In this document: positions 32,915-45,945 of the stretch, piece after piece
Layout of the letters: each line of letters opens with the position of its first letter
Numbering within the stretch: the stretch's first letter is position 1
Position numbers and translations under genes: made by a program
Notes under the pieces: generated by a model
The model's input: only the letters and a program-made list of their open reading frames with translations
Database searches by the model: none
What the model was told of the DNA's origin: nothing
From: Thiomonas sp. FB-6
GTDB lineage: Bacteria > Pseudomonadota > Gammaproteobacteria > Burkholderiales > Burkholderiaceae_C
NCBI RefSeq assembly: GCF_000377645.1
Contig: NZ_KB898471.1
Span: 310,001-374,000, forward strand
DNA length: 64,000 nt
Direction of reading: 5' to 3'

Positions 32915-33832
32915 TCAGCGGCTTTCCGGGCTGACGTTGACCGCGACGTGCAGCGCGTGGCGGCCGCCGCCGCGGATGACTCCGCGCAGCGGCGACACGT
33001 CGGCGAAGTCGCGGCCCACGGCGACGCGCACGTAATCGGCCGCGGGGCGGCGGTCGTTGGTGGGGTCGAACTCGACCCAGCCGTTGGCCGGGCACCACAC
33101 CGAAACCCAGGCGTGCGAGGCGTCGGCTCCCACCAGGGCCTGCTCGCCGGGGCGCGGCCGCGAGCGCAGATAGCCACTGACGTAGCGTGCCGCCAGGCCC
33201 AGGCTGCGCAGCGCCGAAAGCATGACGTGGGCGTAGTCCTGGCACACGCCGTGGCGCAGTTCCAGCGCCTGCGGCGCGCGGGTGTGGGCCTCGGTGCTGT
33301 CGGGGTCGTAGGTGAATTCGGCGTGGATGCGGCGCATCAGGTCGTGCGCCGCATCGAGCAGCGGGCGCCCAGGTGGGAAGCTGGGCGCGGCGAATGCGGC
33401 GGCCGCGTCGAACACGGGCGAGAAATCGCTGCCGAAGCTGAACTCCTCGGCCGGCTCGCTGGGGCGACCGGCGTGGTAGCGAAGCCGTCCGCGCACCTGC
33501 TCCCAGGCCGGGCTGGCCGTCCAGTCGGGCTGCGCGGGAGCCTGTACGCGCACGAGACTGACGGCGCGCACGGTCAGGGTGTCGTGGGGCGCGTAGTACG
33601 CGAAGAACAGGCGCTCGTTGCCGTAGGCATCGAGGTCACGGGCGAGGTGCTCGGGGCGCGGCTCGATGTCGCATTGGTAGGCCTCGCAATGCTGCACCCC
33701 TTCCAGGCTCAGCGGGCGCAGCTGTGCCAGGTGGTGCGCGAGCTCCACCGCGGACTCGTAGTCGTAGCGCGTCTCGTGCTGCACGCGGTACAGCACGCTG
33801 GCATCGCTTCCGGTGGAGTCGGCGGAGGACAT
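32915..33832 (-). CDS. transglutaminase-like cysteine protease-fold protein
   Basis: 305 residues. The transglutaminase N-terminal domain starts at YRVQHETRYDYESAVELAHH. The papain-like core follows, with the triad Cys197 (RHGVCQDYAHVM), His240 (DASHAWVSVW) and Asp256 (VEFDPTND). Such proteins are bacterial peptidases or amide-bond processing enzymes. It ends a five-gene cluster and is 12 bp from the preceding ATP-grasp/alpha-E gene. In these clusters the transglutaminases are thought to cleave or crosslink a peptide product made by the ATP-grasp enzymes. No signal peptide is visible, so it is cytoplasmic. Confidence 0.85.
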   Translation of the reverse strand: MSSADSTGSDASVLYRVQHETRYDYESAVELAHHLAQLRPLSLEGVQHCEAYQCDIEPRPEHLARDLDAYGNERLFFAYYAPHDTLTVRAVSLVRVQAPAQPDWTASPAWEQVRGRLRYHAGRPSEPAEEFSFGSDFSPVFDAAAAFAAPSFPPGRPLLDAAHDLMRRIHAEFTYDPDSTEAHTRAPQALELRHGVCQDYAHVMLSALRSLGLAARYVSGYLRSRPRPGEQALVGADASHAWVSVWCPANGWVEFDPTNDRRPAADYVRVAVGRDFADVSPLRGVIRGGGRHALHVAVNVSPESR

Positions 33833-33844
33833 GGGTGCCGGCTC

Positions 33845-36391
33845 TCAGTACACGCCCAGCGAGCGGTCGGCCGCCAGCGCGTGCGCGAAGTAGCGCCGGC
33901 TGATCTCGTCGGCGAGGCGACAGCCGCCCTCGACCGCCTGGGCCAGGCTTCGCTCCAGCCAGGCGTGGCGCTGGTCCGCGCCGCAGCTGCACAGCTCGGG
34001 CAGTTGCCACAGCTCGGGGTCGGGGGCCAGGGCCAGCAGCTCGTCGATGTCGGAGCGCTTGCCCGGCAGCTTGGCCAGGCGCGCGCGCAGGGTCTGCGTG
34101 ACCCAGCCCAGGCTGCGCGGGTTCTCGCGGTCCAGCATCAGCAGGTCGAGCAGCGGCGGGATCTCCAGGCGCCTCTGGTACAGCGCGCGGTAGGTGATGG
34201 TGCTGTCGAACAGCTCGAGCAACTGGTTGAAGGCGTCCTCGGCGTACACCGCACCGGTCTCGAAGGCCGTGCCCAGCGCTTGCCCGAGCAGGCCCAGGCG
34301 CTCGATGTGGCGGCCGATGCTCAGCAGGCGCCAGCCGTCGTCGCGGGTCATGCGGTCGGTCTGCGCGCCGGTGATCGCGCCGAGCAGCTGGGCCAGCTGC
34401 TCCAGCCCGCGCAAGGCGTCGGCCGCCGTCGCTTCGCCCCGGCGCGGGGTCAGGCGCAGCGCGGTGGCCGCGGCGATCCACTGGCGGTGGTCGCTGCCCA
34501 GGCGTTCGCGCACCTGGGAGGCGGAGCGCCCCAGGGACTGCAGGTTGAAGGGCAGGCCCAGGCAGGGCTCGCCGCTGCCGAGGCCGGCGACGATGGCGCG
34601 CCCGAATCCCGCGGGGTCTCGCGCCAGCGGCTCGGCGGCCACGGGCACGAGGCCGCCGGCGCGGCACCAGCGGTCGAGCATGTCGCCGCGACCGCCCTCC
34701 AGGTCGTCGTCGTCGATGATGGCGCGCAGCGCCAGTCGCGCCAGCTGCGTGGCATGCTCGGCGCGCTCGCAGTAGCGCCCCAGCCAGAACAGGTTCTCGG
34801 CGGCGCGGCTGGTGACCACGCGGTGGCGTTCGACCAGGTCCTGCGGACGGATCGGGGCCGGCAGCAGGGTGGAGCGGTCGACCGCGTCGCGGGTGATCAC
34901 CCAGGCGTCCTGGCTGCCGCCGCCGGCCTGCATGGACACCGTGTTGCCGCCCGGCGAGGCCGTGCGCACCAGTCCGCCGGGAATCACGCGCCAGCCGCCG
35001 GCTCCGTCGGACAGCGCATACACCCGCAGCATGGCCGCGCGCGCGTGCATGCGCCCTTCGCTCCAAACCGGCACCTGCGGCAGCGGCAGGTACTGCTGCA
35101 AGGTGGTCTGCTCGGGCTTGCGCAGCACGCGCGCGCGCCAGGCCTCGAGCTCGGCGGGGCCGAGCCCGGCCATCACGGTGGCCTCGAAATCGCATTGCGC
35201 GTGCACCGGCTTGACCACCCATTCCGTCAGGCGCTGCAGCGGCGCCTCGCACACGCCCTGCTCACCGCACCACCAGGTCGGCAGCGAGGGCAGTCGCAGG
35301 GGCTGGCCGAGCAGGGCCTCGCACAGCTTGGGCATGAAGCCCTGCAGCGCCGGAGACTCCAGGAAGCCGGCGCCCAGCGCATTTGCCAGCAGCACCTTGC
35401 CCGCACGCACGGCCTGCAGCAGGCCGGGCACGCCGAGCATCGAGTCCGGGCGCAGCTCCAGCGGGTCGCAGAAACTGTCGTCGAGGCGGCGCAGCATGGC
35501 ATGCACCGGCTCCAGGCCGCGCACGGTCTTCAGGAACAGCCGGTCCTCGCGTACGGTCAGGTCGCTGCCCTCGGCCAGGGTGATGCCCAGGTAGCGCGCG
35601 AGGTAGACCTGTTCGAAATAGGTTTGGCTGTAGGGTCCGGGGGTGAGCAGCACGATGCGCGCGTCACCGTCGCCCGGTGCCAGGCGCTGCACCGTGTCCA
35701 TCAGCAGGCGGTAGCTGGCCGCCAGGCGCTGCACCCGCAGCGCCGCGAAGGCCTGCGGAAACAGCCTGGAGATGAGCAGGCGGTTCTGCAGCAGGTAGCC
35801 CAGGCCCGACGGGGCCTGCACCCGCTGGTTGACCACCCGCCACTCCCCGTCGGGCCCGCGGGCGAGGTCGAAGGCGGCGATGTGCAGCCACACCGAGCCC
35901 GCCGGACGGTGACCCTGCACGGCACGCAGGTAGCCGGGGTGGCCCTGCACCAGCGCGGCCGGCAGCAGGCCCTGGCGCAGCACGCGCTGTTCGCCGCTGT
36001 ACACGTCGTCGAGCACCGCGTTGAGCAGCGCGGCGCGCTGCCCGACGCCGGCCGCGATGCGCGCCCAGGCCGGGGGGTCGATGATCAGCGGGAACAGATC
36101 CAGCGACCAGCTTCGGCTGGCCTGATCGGAGTCCGCGTGCACGTTGTAGCTGACGCCGTCTTCCAGGATCTGCTGCTGCAGGCTGCGCTGGCGGCGCTCC
36201 AGTCCGTCGAAGCCTTCGCTGCCCAGCAGCTCGAAAAAGCGCTGCCAGCTGGGGGCCAGGTCGCCGCCGCGCTGGCCGTCGGAGACACGGCCGCGCAGTT
36301 CGTCCCAATGGCCGGCGCGCGCCGCCGCGGCGAGCTCACGCGCCAGCGCGCCGGGTGCTTCACCCGCCAACGAGGAGAACAGACCGCCCAT
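33845..36391 (-). CDS. circularly permuted ATP-grasp protein fused to an alpha-E domain
   Basis: 848 residues. The N-terminal two-thirds (about 1-500) is a circularly permuted ATP-grasp: SYNVHADSDQASRSWSLDLF, RVQAPSGLGYLLQNRLLIS, LTPGPYSQTYFEQVYLARYLG and the EWVVKPVHAQCDFEATVMA segment. From about residue 540 an alpha-E helical domain begins (AENLFWLGRYCERAEHATQLARL) and runs to the end. In the neighbouring genes the same two domains are encoded separately, so this is a fused paralogue. ATP-grasp enzymes form amide or peptide bonds through acyl-phosphate intermediates. Substrate unknown. The ATG at 36391 lies 22 bp after the DUF2126 stop. Confidence 0.85.
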   Translation of the reverse strand: MGGLFSSLAGEAPGALARELAAAARAGHWDELRGRVSDGQRGGDLAPSWQRFFELLGSEGFDGLERRQRSLQQQILEDGVSYNVHADSDQASRSWSLDLFPLIIDPPAWARIAAGVGQRAALLNAVLDDVYSGEQRVLRQGLLPAALVQGHPGYLRAVQGHRPAGSVWLHIAAFDLARGPDGEWRVVNQRVQAPSGLGYLLQNRLLISRLFPQAFAALRVQRLAASYRLLMDTVQRLAPGDGDARIVLLTPGPYSQTYFEQVYLARYLGITLAEGSDLTVREDRLFLKTVRGLEPVHAMLRRLDDSFCDPLELRPDSMLGVPGLLQAVRAGKVLLANALGAGFLESPALQGFMPKLCEALLGQPLRLPSLPTWWCGEQGVCEAPLQRLTEWVVKPVHAQCDFEATVMAGLGPAELEAWRARVLRKPEQTTLQQYLPLPQVPVWSEGRMHARAAMLRVYALSDGAGGWRVIPGGLVRTASPGGNTVSMQAGGGSQDAWVITRDAVDRSTLLPAPIRPQDLVERHRVVTSRAAENLFWLGRYCERAEHATQLARLALRAIIDDDDLEGGRGDMLDRWCRAGGLVPVAAEPLARDPAGFGRAIVAGLGSGEPCLGLPFNLQSLGRSASQVRERLGSDHRQWIAAATALRLTPRRGEATAADALRGLEQLAQLLGAITGAQTDRMTRDDGWRLLSIGRHIERLGLLGQALGTAFETGAVYAEDAFNQLLELFDSTITYRALYQRRLEIPPLLDLLMLDRENPRSLGWVTQTLRARLAKLPGKRSDIDELLALAPDPELWQLPELCSCGADQRHAWLERSLAQAVEGGCRLADEISRRYFAHALAADRSLGVY

Positions 36392-36413
36392 GCTGTGATT
36401 GTGACACGCCGTG

Positions 36414-39785
<3,372 letters not shown>

Positions 39786-39859
39786 GCGGCACCTGCGCGC
39801 GGAAGGGTCGGAGGAAGGCGGAGATCACGACGGCATCGACCGCGGGCGGCGGTGCGGCC

Positions 39860-40810
39860 TCAGGCGGCGAGGAAGTCCTGGCTGATGGCGCTGCCCAGCT
39901 CGTTGACGCGCCACAGGAAGTCGGTCAGGTAGGCATGCAGCCCGGTGGACATGATGTCCTCGATGCGTCCGAACTGCAGTTGTGCGTTGAGCAGCCCGGC
40001 TCGGCGCAGCGTCTCGGCCGACTGCGGGTTGGCCACCTTCGACAGGTTGCTGACGATCTCCGACATGCACGCGGCCAGCGAACGCGGCATGTTCGCGCGC
40101 AGGATCAGCAGCTCGGCGACCCGCTCGGGGGTGATGGCCTCGCGGTAGCTCTTGCGGTACACCTCGAAGCCCGACACCGAGCGCAGCACGCCGGCCCAGT
40201 GGTAGAAATCCAGCTCCTGCCCGCGGTTGCCGGCCGAGCCGTGGAACTCCGAAGCGTGCGTGTGGAACTTCACGTCCAGCAACCGCGCCGTGTTGTCGGC
40301 GCGCTCGAGCAGGGTGCCGATGCGCAGGAAGTGGAAGGCCTCGTCGCGCAGCATGGTGCCCGAGGTGACGCCTCGAAGCAGGTGCGAGCGATACTTGACC
40401 CACTCGAACAGCACGCTGGGATCGCGCCGCATCCGGGGCTCGGCGGCCAGGCGCTGCAGTTCCAGCCAGGTCTGGTTCACCGTCTCCCAGGCCTCGGTGG
40501 TGATGGCGCCGCGCACCGCGCGGGCATTCTCGCGCGCGGCGCGCAGGCAACTGCAGATCGACGAGGGGTTCGCGCTGTCGCGCACCATGAAGGCCAGCAC
40601 GTTGTCGGCGTTGATGGCGCCGTGACGTGCCTTGAAATCCGCGGTGAGCTCGGAAATGCCCAGCACGCTGGCCCAGCCTTCGCTGCTGGCCTCGGCCGAG
40701 GGCTGCAGCAGCGCGGACTGCACGTGCACGTCGAGCATGCGCGCGGTGTTCTCGGCGCGCTCGGTGTAGCGGGCCATCCAGAACAGGTGATCGGCGGTTC
40801 GGCTGAGCAT
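39860..40810 (-). CDS. alpha-E domain protein
   Basis: 316 residues, almost entirely helical. It begins MLSRTADHLFWMARYTERAE, the standard start of the alpha-E (DUF403) family, with a second signature FHFLRIGTLLERADNTARLL at mid-length. Alpha-E proteins accompany type 2 circularly permuted ATP-grasp proteins and transglutaminases; their role (scaffold or nucleotide-binding helper) is not known. It follows the ATP-grasp gene by 68 bp and precedes the DUF2126 gene by 74 bp. The matching domain in the fused 848-residue protein is a paralogue. Confidence 0.88.
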   Translation of the reverse strand: MLSRTADHLFWMARYTERAENTARMLDVHVQSALLQPSAEASSEGWASVLGISELTADFKARHGAINADNVLAFMVRDSANPSSICSCLRAARENARAVRGAITTEAWETVNQTWLELQRLAAEPRMRRDPSVLFEWVKYRSHLLRGVTSGTMLRDEAFHFLRIGTLLERADNTARLLDVKFHTHASEFHGSAGNRGQELDFYHWAGVLRSVSGFEVYRKSYREAITPERVAELLILRANMPRSLAACMSEIVSNLSKVANPQSAETLRRAGLLNAQLQFGRIEDIMSTGLHAYLTDFLWRVNELGSAISQDFLAA

Positions 40811-40878
40811 GTCGAAGCTTCCGCAAAAAGGGGTTCGGGGTCGCGGTGGCGCAGGCAGTGGCGAATGCGCAGGCGCGC

Positions 40879-42315
40879 TCAGCGCTCGAGCACCCAGGTG
40901 TCCTTGGTGCCGCCGCCCTGCGAGGAATTGACGACCAGCGAGCCCTCGGCCAGCGCGACCCGCGTCAGCCCGCCCGGGGCGATGCTCACCGTCTTGCCCG
41001 ACAGCACGAAGGGGCGCAGGTCGATGTGGCGCGGTGCGATTCCCGCCTCGACGTAGGTCGGACAGGTGGACAGCGCCAGCGTGGGCTGCGCGATGTACTG
41101 CTCGGGATGCGCGCGCAGCTTCTCGGCGAAACTGGCGATCTGCGCGCGCGTGGCTGCCGGCCCGACCAGCATGCCGTAGCCTCCGGCGCCGTGCACCTCC
41201 TTGACCACGAGCTCCGGCAGGTGGGCCAGCACGTAGTCCAGGCTTTGCGGGTCGCGGCACAGATGGGTGTGCACGTTGCGCAACAGGGGCCTCTCGCCCA
41301 GGTAGAACTCCACCATCGCCGGCACGTAGGGGTAGATCGACTTGTCGTCGGCCACCCCGGTTCCCACCGCGTTGGCCAGAGTCACGTTGCCGGCGCGGTA
41401 GGCGGCCATGAGGCCGGCGCAACCCAGCGCCGAGTCGGCGCGGAACACGCGCGGATCGATGAAGTCGTCGTCGATGCGCCGGTAGATCACGTCCACCCGC
41501 TGCGGGCCCTGGGTGGTGCGCATGTACACGAAGTCGTCGCGCACGAACAGGTCCTGCCCCTCGACCAGTTCCACCCCCATCTGCTGCGCCAGGAAGGCGT
41601 GCTCGAAATACGCCGAGTTGTACATGCCGGGGGTGAGCACGACCACGGTCGGATCGCTCACCCCCTGGGGTGCCACGTCGCGCAACTTCTCCAGCAGCAT
41701 GTCGGGGTAGCGCGCCACCGGCGCGATGGGGTAGCGGGAGAACAGGTCCGGAAACAGGCGCATCATCATGCGCCGGTTCTCCAGCATGTAGCTCACGCCC
41801 GAGGGCACCCGCAGGTTGTCCTCCAGCACGTAGTAGCGCCCCTGGCCGTCGGCGTCGGGCGCGCGCACGATGTCGACCCCGGCGATGTGCGCGTAGACCT
41901 GGTGGGGAATGGTCACGCCCATCATCTCGGGGCGGAACTGGCGGTTGCCGAGCACCAGCTCGCGCGGCACGATGCCCGCACGCAGGATGTCCTGCTCGTG
42001 GTAGATGTCGTGGATGAAGCGGTTCAACGCAGTCACGCGCTGCACCAGCCCGGCCTCCAGCTCGGCCCATTCGGCTGCCGGGATGATGCGCGGGATCAGG
42101 TCGAAGGGGATCAGGCGCTCGGTGCCCGCCTCGTCGCCGTACACGGCGAAGGTGATGCCCACGCGGCGGAAGATCAGCTCGGCCTCCTCCCGCTTGGCCT
42201 GCATGGTCTCGACCGGCTGCTGGCGCAGCCAGGCTTCGTACGGCGCGTAGTGGGCGCGCACGCCGCCGCCGCCCTCGCTCATCTCGTCGAATTGGTGCAT
42301 CGTCGCCTCGTCCAT
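40879..42315 (-). CDS. circularly permuted type 2 ATP-grasp protein
   Basis: 478 residues, first gene of the ATP-grasp/alpha-E/transglutaminase cluster. Characteristic blocks are FDLIPRIIPAAEWAELEAGL, EDNLRVPSGVSYMLENRRMM, LTPGMYNSAYFEHAFLAQQMG, VVKEVHGAGGYGML and the C-terminal VNSSQGGGTKDTWVL. It should activate a carboxylate with ATP for amide-bond formation. ATG 42315 is the first Met before the conserved N-terminal region; ATG 42300, preceded by GAGG, is a close alternative. The 270-bp region before it holds a GATAAT hexamer overlapping a TATCC-GCA-GGATA palindrome. Confidence 0.87.
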   Translation of the reverse strand: MDEATMHQFDEMSEGGGGVRAHYAPYEAWLRQQPVETMQAKREEAELIFRRVGITFAVYGDEAGTERLIPFDLIPRIIPAAEWAELEAGLVQRVTALNRFIHDIYHEQDILRAGIVPRELVLGNRQFRPEMMGVTIPHQVYAHIAGVDIVRAPDADGQGRYYVLEDNLRVPSGVSYMLENRRMMMRLFPDLFSRYPIAPVARYPDMLLEKLRDVAPQGVSDPTVVVLTPGMYNSAYFEHAFLAQQMGVELVEGQDLFVRDDFVYMRTTQGPQRVDVIYRRIDDDFIDPRVFRADSALGCAGLMAAYRAGNVTLANAVGTGVADDKSIYPYVPAMVEFYLGERPLLRNVHTHLCRDPQSLDYVLAHLPELVVKEVHGAGGYGMLVGPAATRAQIASFAEKLRAHPEQYIAQPTLALSTCPTYVEAGIAPRHIDLRPFVLSGKTVSIAPGGLTRVALAEGSLVVNSSQGGGTKDTWVLER

Positions 42316-42526
42316 TCCCGCTGCCGGGAGCCGTGCGCCGCTGCGCGGCCCCGCGCAAGACCTAGCAATATCCAGGCCACGCCAGCCCCGCGCCGCGAAG
42401 CGCGGGACGCTCAGGGGGCCGGATCCGGTGGCTGCCTGCCGGCTTCGCGGACGATCACGGCTCCCCCTGGAGCGACGGCGCCGGCCTGCCGCTCGCCGCC
42501 GCATTTCCTGTCGCCGGCGAAGCCAT

Positions 42527-42539
42527 TATCCGCAGGATA
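42527..42539. promoter_or_regulatory. TATCC-N3-GGATA palindrome overlapping a possible -10 box
   Basis: Perfect 5-bp arms around GCA, inside the otherwise gene-free 42316-42585. The overlapping minus-strand hexamer GATAAT (42530-42525) would drive the ATP-grasp operon. The half-site TATCC/GGATA resembles the E. coli HipB half-site but with a much shorter spacer. Confidence 0.3.
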
Positions 42540-42585
42540 CTTGCGCGAGACCAGTGTTCCGTGGCGCGAATTGCTGACGCCCGGC

Positions 42586-43917
42586 TCAGGACGTGTACAG
42601 CTTTTCGCACTGCGCCAGGGCTCCTGCGTGCAGGGCGTCGAACACCGACATGGCGAAGTCGCTCGGCAAATCCTCTCGTACTTGCTCGAAGGCCCGCGGC
42701 AACTCGCGCACCAGATTGCACAAGGGATCCTCGAAGTCCGCTCCGAGTTCCAGCCTGCGCGCAGCTTCGTTGAAGTGCCTGCGCTGCAGGCCGCGCATCA
42801 GGTAGTGGTTCGACTGGGCGTGCACCGCCATGGCCAGCTTGAGCTTGTTCCAGCTGAAGTGGTGCGCCCCTTTGCCCACGACCGGCCAGGCCGAGAGCAC
42901 GTCGTACAGCGGCGTGAGCCTGAAGGCGCCGTCAGGCAGCAGGAAGATGCTGAAGTTCTTGCCGTGTCCATCGGGAGCCGCCAGCACCCAGAACAGCACC
43001 TGGGCCAGAAAGACCCGGTTGCGGTCCTCCACGGCATGCACGCTTCCGCGCAAGGTCTGGACGATGCGCTGAAGGCTTGGTCCGCCGTTGGTCTCGTACT
43101 TGTGGTCGGAGGCGATGCCGTAGACCTGGCAGAAATCCTCCTGCGGCAGCCGGGCCCACCACCCCTCGGCCTGCCAGCGCCGGTCGAAGCGTTCGACGAC
43201 CAACACTCGATGTCGGCCAAAGCGCTGGATGCTCACGGCCGGCACCGGCAAACCGAGCGCGTTCAGGACCCGATTGCACAACCACTCGTTGTCCACCGAG
43301 GTGGTGAAGTCCGCCTGCACGCGGCCGACTTTGCCCACAGGCAGCTTCAGGATGTGCGTCGTGGGCGTGGCCCCCAGGGGCCGGCACCAGCGCTGTTCGT
43401 GCCACAACAGCGCCGTCTTGTCCTGCGCTCCCGCCAGGGAGATGCGCAGCTCGTCTTCCTCGTCGTCCGCGACCCAGGACGCGGAGGTCTGGGCCCGGCT
43501 GAGCAAGGCCTCCACCTCGCCCTCCCGGAGCGCTTCGCACTGCACGCCGCGCACACCGGAGGGCTCCTGACCTTCGGGCAGCAGTTGCACGGCGCCCACG
43601 CAGTCGCGTCCGATGGCCTCCAGCAGCGAGAACTCATCCGCCGTGGCGTGGTGCCTCCGAGCCAGGGCCTTGCGCACGGCCAGGGTGTCGGGCAGAAGGT
43701 TGCCGAAATAGTTGGCCACGACTTCGCCGCGATGGGGCCGCTCCTGCAGCGGCAAGGACAGCGACAGGGCGCGCCGTCGCGGGTTTTGCAGCCAGGCCGC
43801 GTCATAGAGCAGCTCATGGTCGCGGCGCGCCGTGAGCGTCCAGCGAGCCACGGGCTCGCCGTTCATCCACAGGCGCTGGCTCCGGGAGAGGGAGGGGCGG
43901 CCTGCCATGGCACTCAC
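42586..43917 (-). CDS. hipA: HipA-like kinase toxin, module 2
   Basis: 443 residues, unlike module 1 and closer to the classical E. coli HipA layout. The N-terminal lobe has LSLSLPLQERPHRGEVVANY and FGNLLPD; the Gly-rich loop is SLAGAQDKTALLW; the catalytic loop is APDGHGKNFSIFLLPDG and the metal site TPLYDVLSAWP. The GTG at 43917 overlaps the antitoxin stop in GTGA; ATG 43908 is the alternative start. The kinase motifs are intact, so the toxin should be active unless bound by its antitoxin. Confidence 0.88.
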   Translation of the reverse strand: MSAMAGRPSLSRSQRLWMNGEPVARWTLTARRDHELLYDAAWLQNPRRRALSLSLPLQERPHRGEVVANYFGNLLPDTLAVRKALARRHHATADEFSLLEAIGRDCVGAVQLLPEGQEPSGVRGVQCEALREGEVEALLSRAQTSASWVADDEEDELRISLAGAQDKTALLWHEQRWCRPLGATPTTHILKLPVGKVGRVQADFTTSVDNEWLCNRVLNALGLPVPAVSIQRFGRHRVLVVERFDRRWQAEGWWARLPQEDFCQVYGIASDHKYETNGGPSLQRIVQTLRGSVHAVEDRNRVFLAQVLFWVLAAPDGHGKNFSIFLLPDGAFRLTPLYDVLSAWPVVGKGAHHFSWNKLKLAMAVHAQSNHYLMRGLQRRHFNEAARRLELGADFEDPLCNLVRELPRAFEQVREDLPSDFAMSVFDALHAGALAQCEKLYTS

Positions 43918-44192
43918 CAGTCCTGCGCGCTGGGGGGGGTGCGCGAGCGCAGGACGAGTTCGACGTCCAGCACCATGAACACGCTGAGCAACTGGTTCAG
44001 GGGCACGCGCTGCGGATGATTCTCGATGACGGAGATGCGCTCTTGCGACAGCCCCAGCCGCGTTCCCATCTCGGACTGGGACCAGCCTTGCTGCTTGCGC
44101 AGGGCTTTCAGCGTGCTGCTCAGGTGCTCGGCTGTGCGCAGCACGGTCTCGAAACGTTCAGAGGAGGAAGGGGCAGGCACGGCATTCTCCAT
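43914..44192 (-). CDS. hipB: HipB-like antitoxin/repressor, module 2
   Basis: 92 residues with a Cro/C1 helix-turn-helix at about 30-75 (LKALRKQQGWSQSEMGTRLG, LSQERISVIENHPQRVPLNQ). ATG 44192 (MENAVPAP) is chosen because the open frame's earlier start at 44234 lies inside the -35 box of the promoter. Three ATATTC/GAATAT half-sites between promoter and ATG are probable binding sites for this protein. As in module 1, there is no ribosome site and the leader is only a few bases. It pairs with HipA through a GTGA overlap. Confidence 0.85.
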   Translation of the reverse strand: MENAVPAPSSSERFETVLRTAEHLSSTLKALRKQQGWSQSEMGTRLGLSQERISVIENHPQRVPLNQLLSVFMVLDVELVLRSRTPPSAQDW

Positions 44193-44195
44193 CGC

Positions 44196-44234
44196 GAATA
44201 TTTTCACGATATTCTTTATGGCGAATATGGTCAA
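44196..44234 (-). promoter_or_regulatory. hipBA module 2 promoter with three alternating ATATTC/GAATAT operator half-sites
   Basis: Minus strand: TTGACC (44234-44229), 17-nt spacer, TATCGT (44211-44206). Half-sites ATATTC (44228-44223), GAATAT (44214-44209) and ATATTC (44201-44196) form two perfect 6-bp inverted repeats with 8- and 7-bp spacers, covering the spacer, -10 and start region. This is an autorepressed toxin-antitoxin promoter layout. Confidence 0.65.
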
Positions 44235-44307
44235 GATATGCGCATGACGAATAACTGAAAAGTATTCGCGCTGCTCCTTGTGACGCGGGTTGCGCGGCGC
44301 CGATCGC

Positions 44308-45945
44308 TCAACTTCCTGGCGTTCGAGAAGCTCGCGTGCCGCGCGCGGCGCCTCGTCCGGCGATGCGGAACTGCTCGACGCTGCGCTGCAGCTCCGCGGC
44401 CTGACTGTTCATCTGCTCCGCGGTGGCCGCCAGTTCCTCGGACGCCGACGCGCTTTGCTGGGTGGTCGCGTTGAGTTGCGACACCGCTTGATTGATCTGC
44501 TCGATGCCCGTCGATTGCTCGGTGCCCGCGGCCTGGATCTCCTCGACCAATTCACTGGTCTTGCTGATGTCCGGCACCATCTGCCGCAGCAGTTCGCCGG
44601 CCGCCTGCGCTTGCCGGACCGATCCCGACGCCAGTTCCCCGATCTCCCTGGCCGCGGCCTGGCTCTTCTCGGCCAGCTTGCGCACCTCGGCGGCGACCAC
44701 CGCGAAACCCTTTCCGTGCGCGCCGGCACGCGCTGCCTCGATGGCCGCGTTCAGCGCCAGCATGTTGGTCTGGTAGGCGATGTCGTCGATGACCCCGATG
44801 CGCTCGGCGATGGCCTGCATGTCCTCGACGGTCTTGCGCACCGCCGCGCCGCCGTCCCGCGCCTGCTGCGCCGCCTGCCGTGCGATCGTCGCAGTGGTCC
44901 TGGCGTTGTCGGCGCTCTGGCTGACCGAGGCGGCGGACTGCTCCAGGGTCGCGGAGGTCTGCTCGATCGAAGCAGCCTGTTCCGAGGCGCCTTGCGACAA
45001 GGTCTGCGAGGTGCTGGATACTTGCTCGGAGGCCGCGGCAAGGTCCTCCGCCGCCGCGTGGATATCGCCGATCACCTCGGCCAGGCGCTGCACCATCCCG
45101 GCGAGGGCGGCGAGCAGGCGCCCGGGCTCATCGCGACCGGTGGGCACGACCCGCACCGTCAGATCGCCCTCGGCGACCCGCTGGGCCACCAGGAGTGCCT
45201 CGCCGAGGGGCCTTGTGATGCTCCGGCTCAGGCACACGCCGAGCACCGCCGCGAGCGCCGTGACGAAAGCCACGAACAGGCTGCCCCGCAGCCTGCGGTG
45301 CTCGTACATGCTGTTCGACGCCTCGACCGAGTTCGCGAATACCTGCTGGATATGCGCCTTGAATCGTCCAAGGTCCGTGCTCAGCGCCTGCCTGCTGCGC
45401 GCCAGGGCCAGCGCGGAGCCGGCATCGGCCGGCAAGGGCCCGCCGGCGGTGGCGGAGAGGTAGCTCGCCGCGGCCCTTTCGTAGTCGGCGAACTCGCCCT
45501 GCACCCTGCCGGCAAAGGCCTTGCCCTCCGGGGTGGATGCCAGCGCGCGCACCTGGGCCAGGCGCGCCTGGTTGGCGTGGGCCATCGCTTCCAGCCGGGC
45601 CTGCAGCGCGCCCCTGGCGGAGGCGGCCCCGCCGGGCGCGGCTTGATGGTCGAAGGCGAGGCTCATGGCGTCGACCGACTGCATGAGCTCGACCATGTCC
45701 ACATACTGAGGCCATTGCACCTCGACGATCGCGTCGGCCGAGTCCTTGATGCTCCGCATCGCGTTCAGCGCGGCGAAACCGACCATCATCATTAACAGCA
45801 CCAGCAGGCCGAATCCCAGCCCCAGCCGCACGCCGTATGCGTGGCCCGCGATGAACCCGAACGGCTCGGGAATTTCGCTCGGACACCCGATCGGGGCCAC
45901 CGGGGCACTGATCAGCGTCAAGGCGATCCACGAACTGATCCGCAT
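44308..45945 (-). CDS. methyl-accepting chemotaxis protein with altered N-terminus
   Basis: Native sequence begins at [19 protein letters not shown] (GTG 45831, transmembrane 1). A four-helix-bundle periplasmic domain follows (about 150 residues), then transmembrane 2 ([25 protein letters not shown]), HAMP, and the signalling domain with tip [20 protein letters not shown] and [17 protein letters not shown]. No CheR-docking pentapeptide is visible at the end (TRASRTPGS). The open frame continues to ATG 45945, but those 38 codons are antisense to a thiolase remnant, so the normal short cytoplasmic leader has been lost. Whether translation starts at GTG 45831 or ATG 45945 is unresolved; neither has a ribosome site. 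Possibly a silenced receptor. Confidence 0.75.
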   Translation of the reverse strand: MRISSWIALTLISAPVAPIGCPSEIPEPFGFIAGHAYGVRLGLGFGLLVLLMMMVGFAALNAMRSIKDSADAIVEVQWPQYVDMVELMQSVDAMSLAFDHQAAPGGAASARGALQARLEAMAHANQARLAQVRALASTPEGKAFAGRVQGEFADYERAAASYLSATAGGPLPADAGSALALARSRQALSTDLGRFKAHIQQVFANSVEASNSMYEHRRLRGSLFVAFVTALAAVLGVCLSRSITRPLGEALLVAQRVAEGDLTVRVVPTGRDEPGRLLAALAGMVQRLAEVIGDIHAAAEDLAAASEQVSSTSQTLSQGASEQAASIEQTSATLEQSAASVSQSADNARTTATIARQAAQQARDGGAAVRKTVEDMQAIAERIGVIDDIAYQTNMLALNAAIEAARAGAHGKGFAVVAAEVRKLAEKSQAAAREIGELASGSVRQAQAAGELLRQMVPDISKTSELVEEIQAAGTEQSTGIEQINQAVSQLNATTQQSASASEELAATAEQMNSQAAELQRSVEQFRIAGRGAARGTRASRTPGS

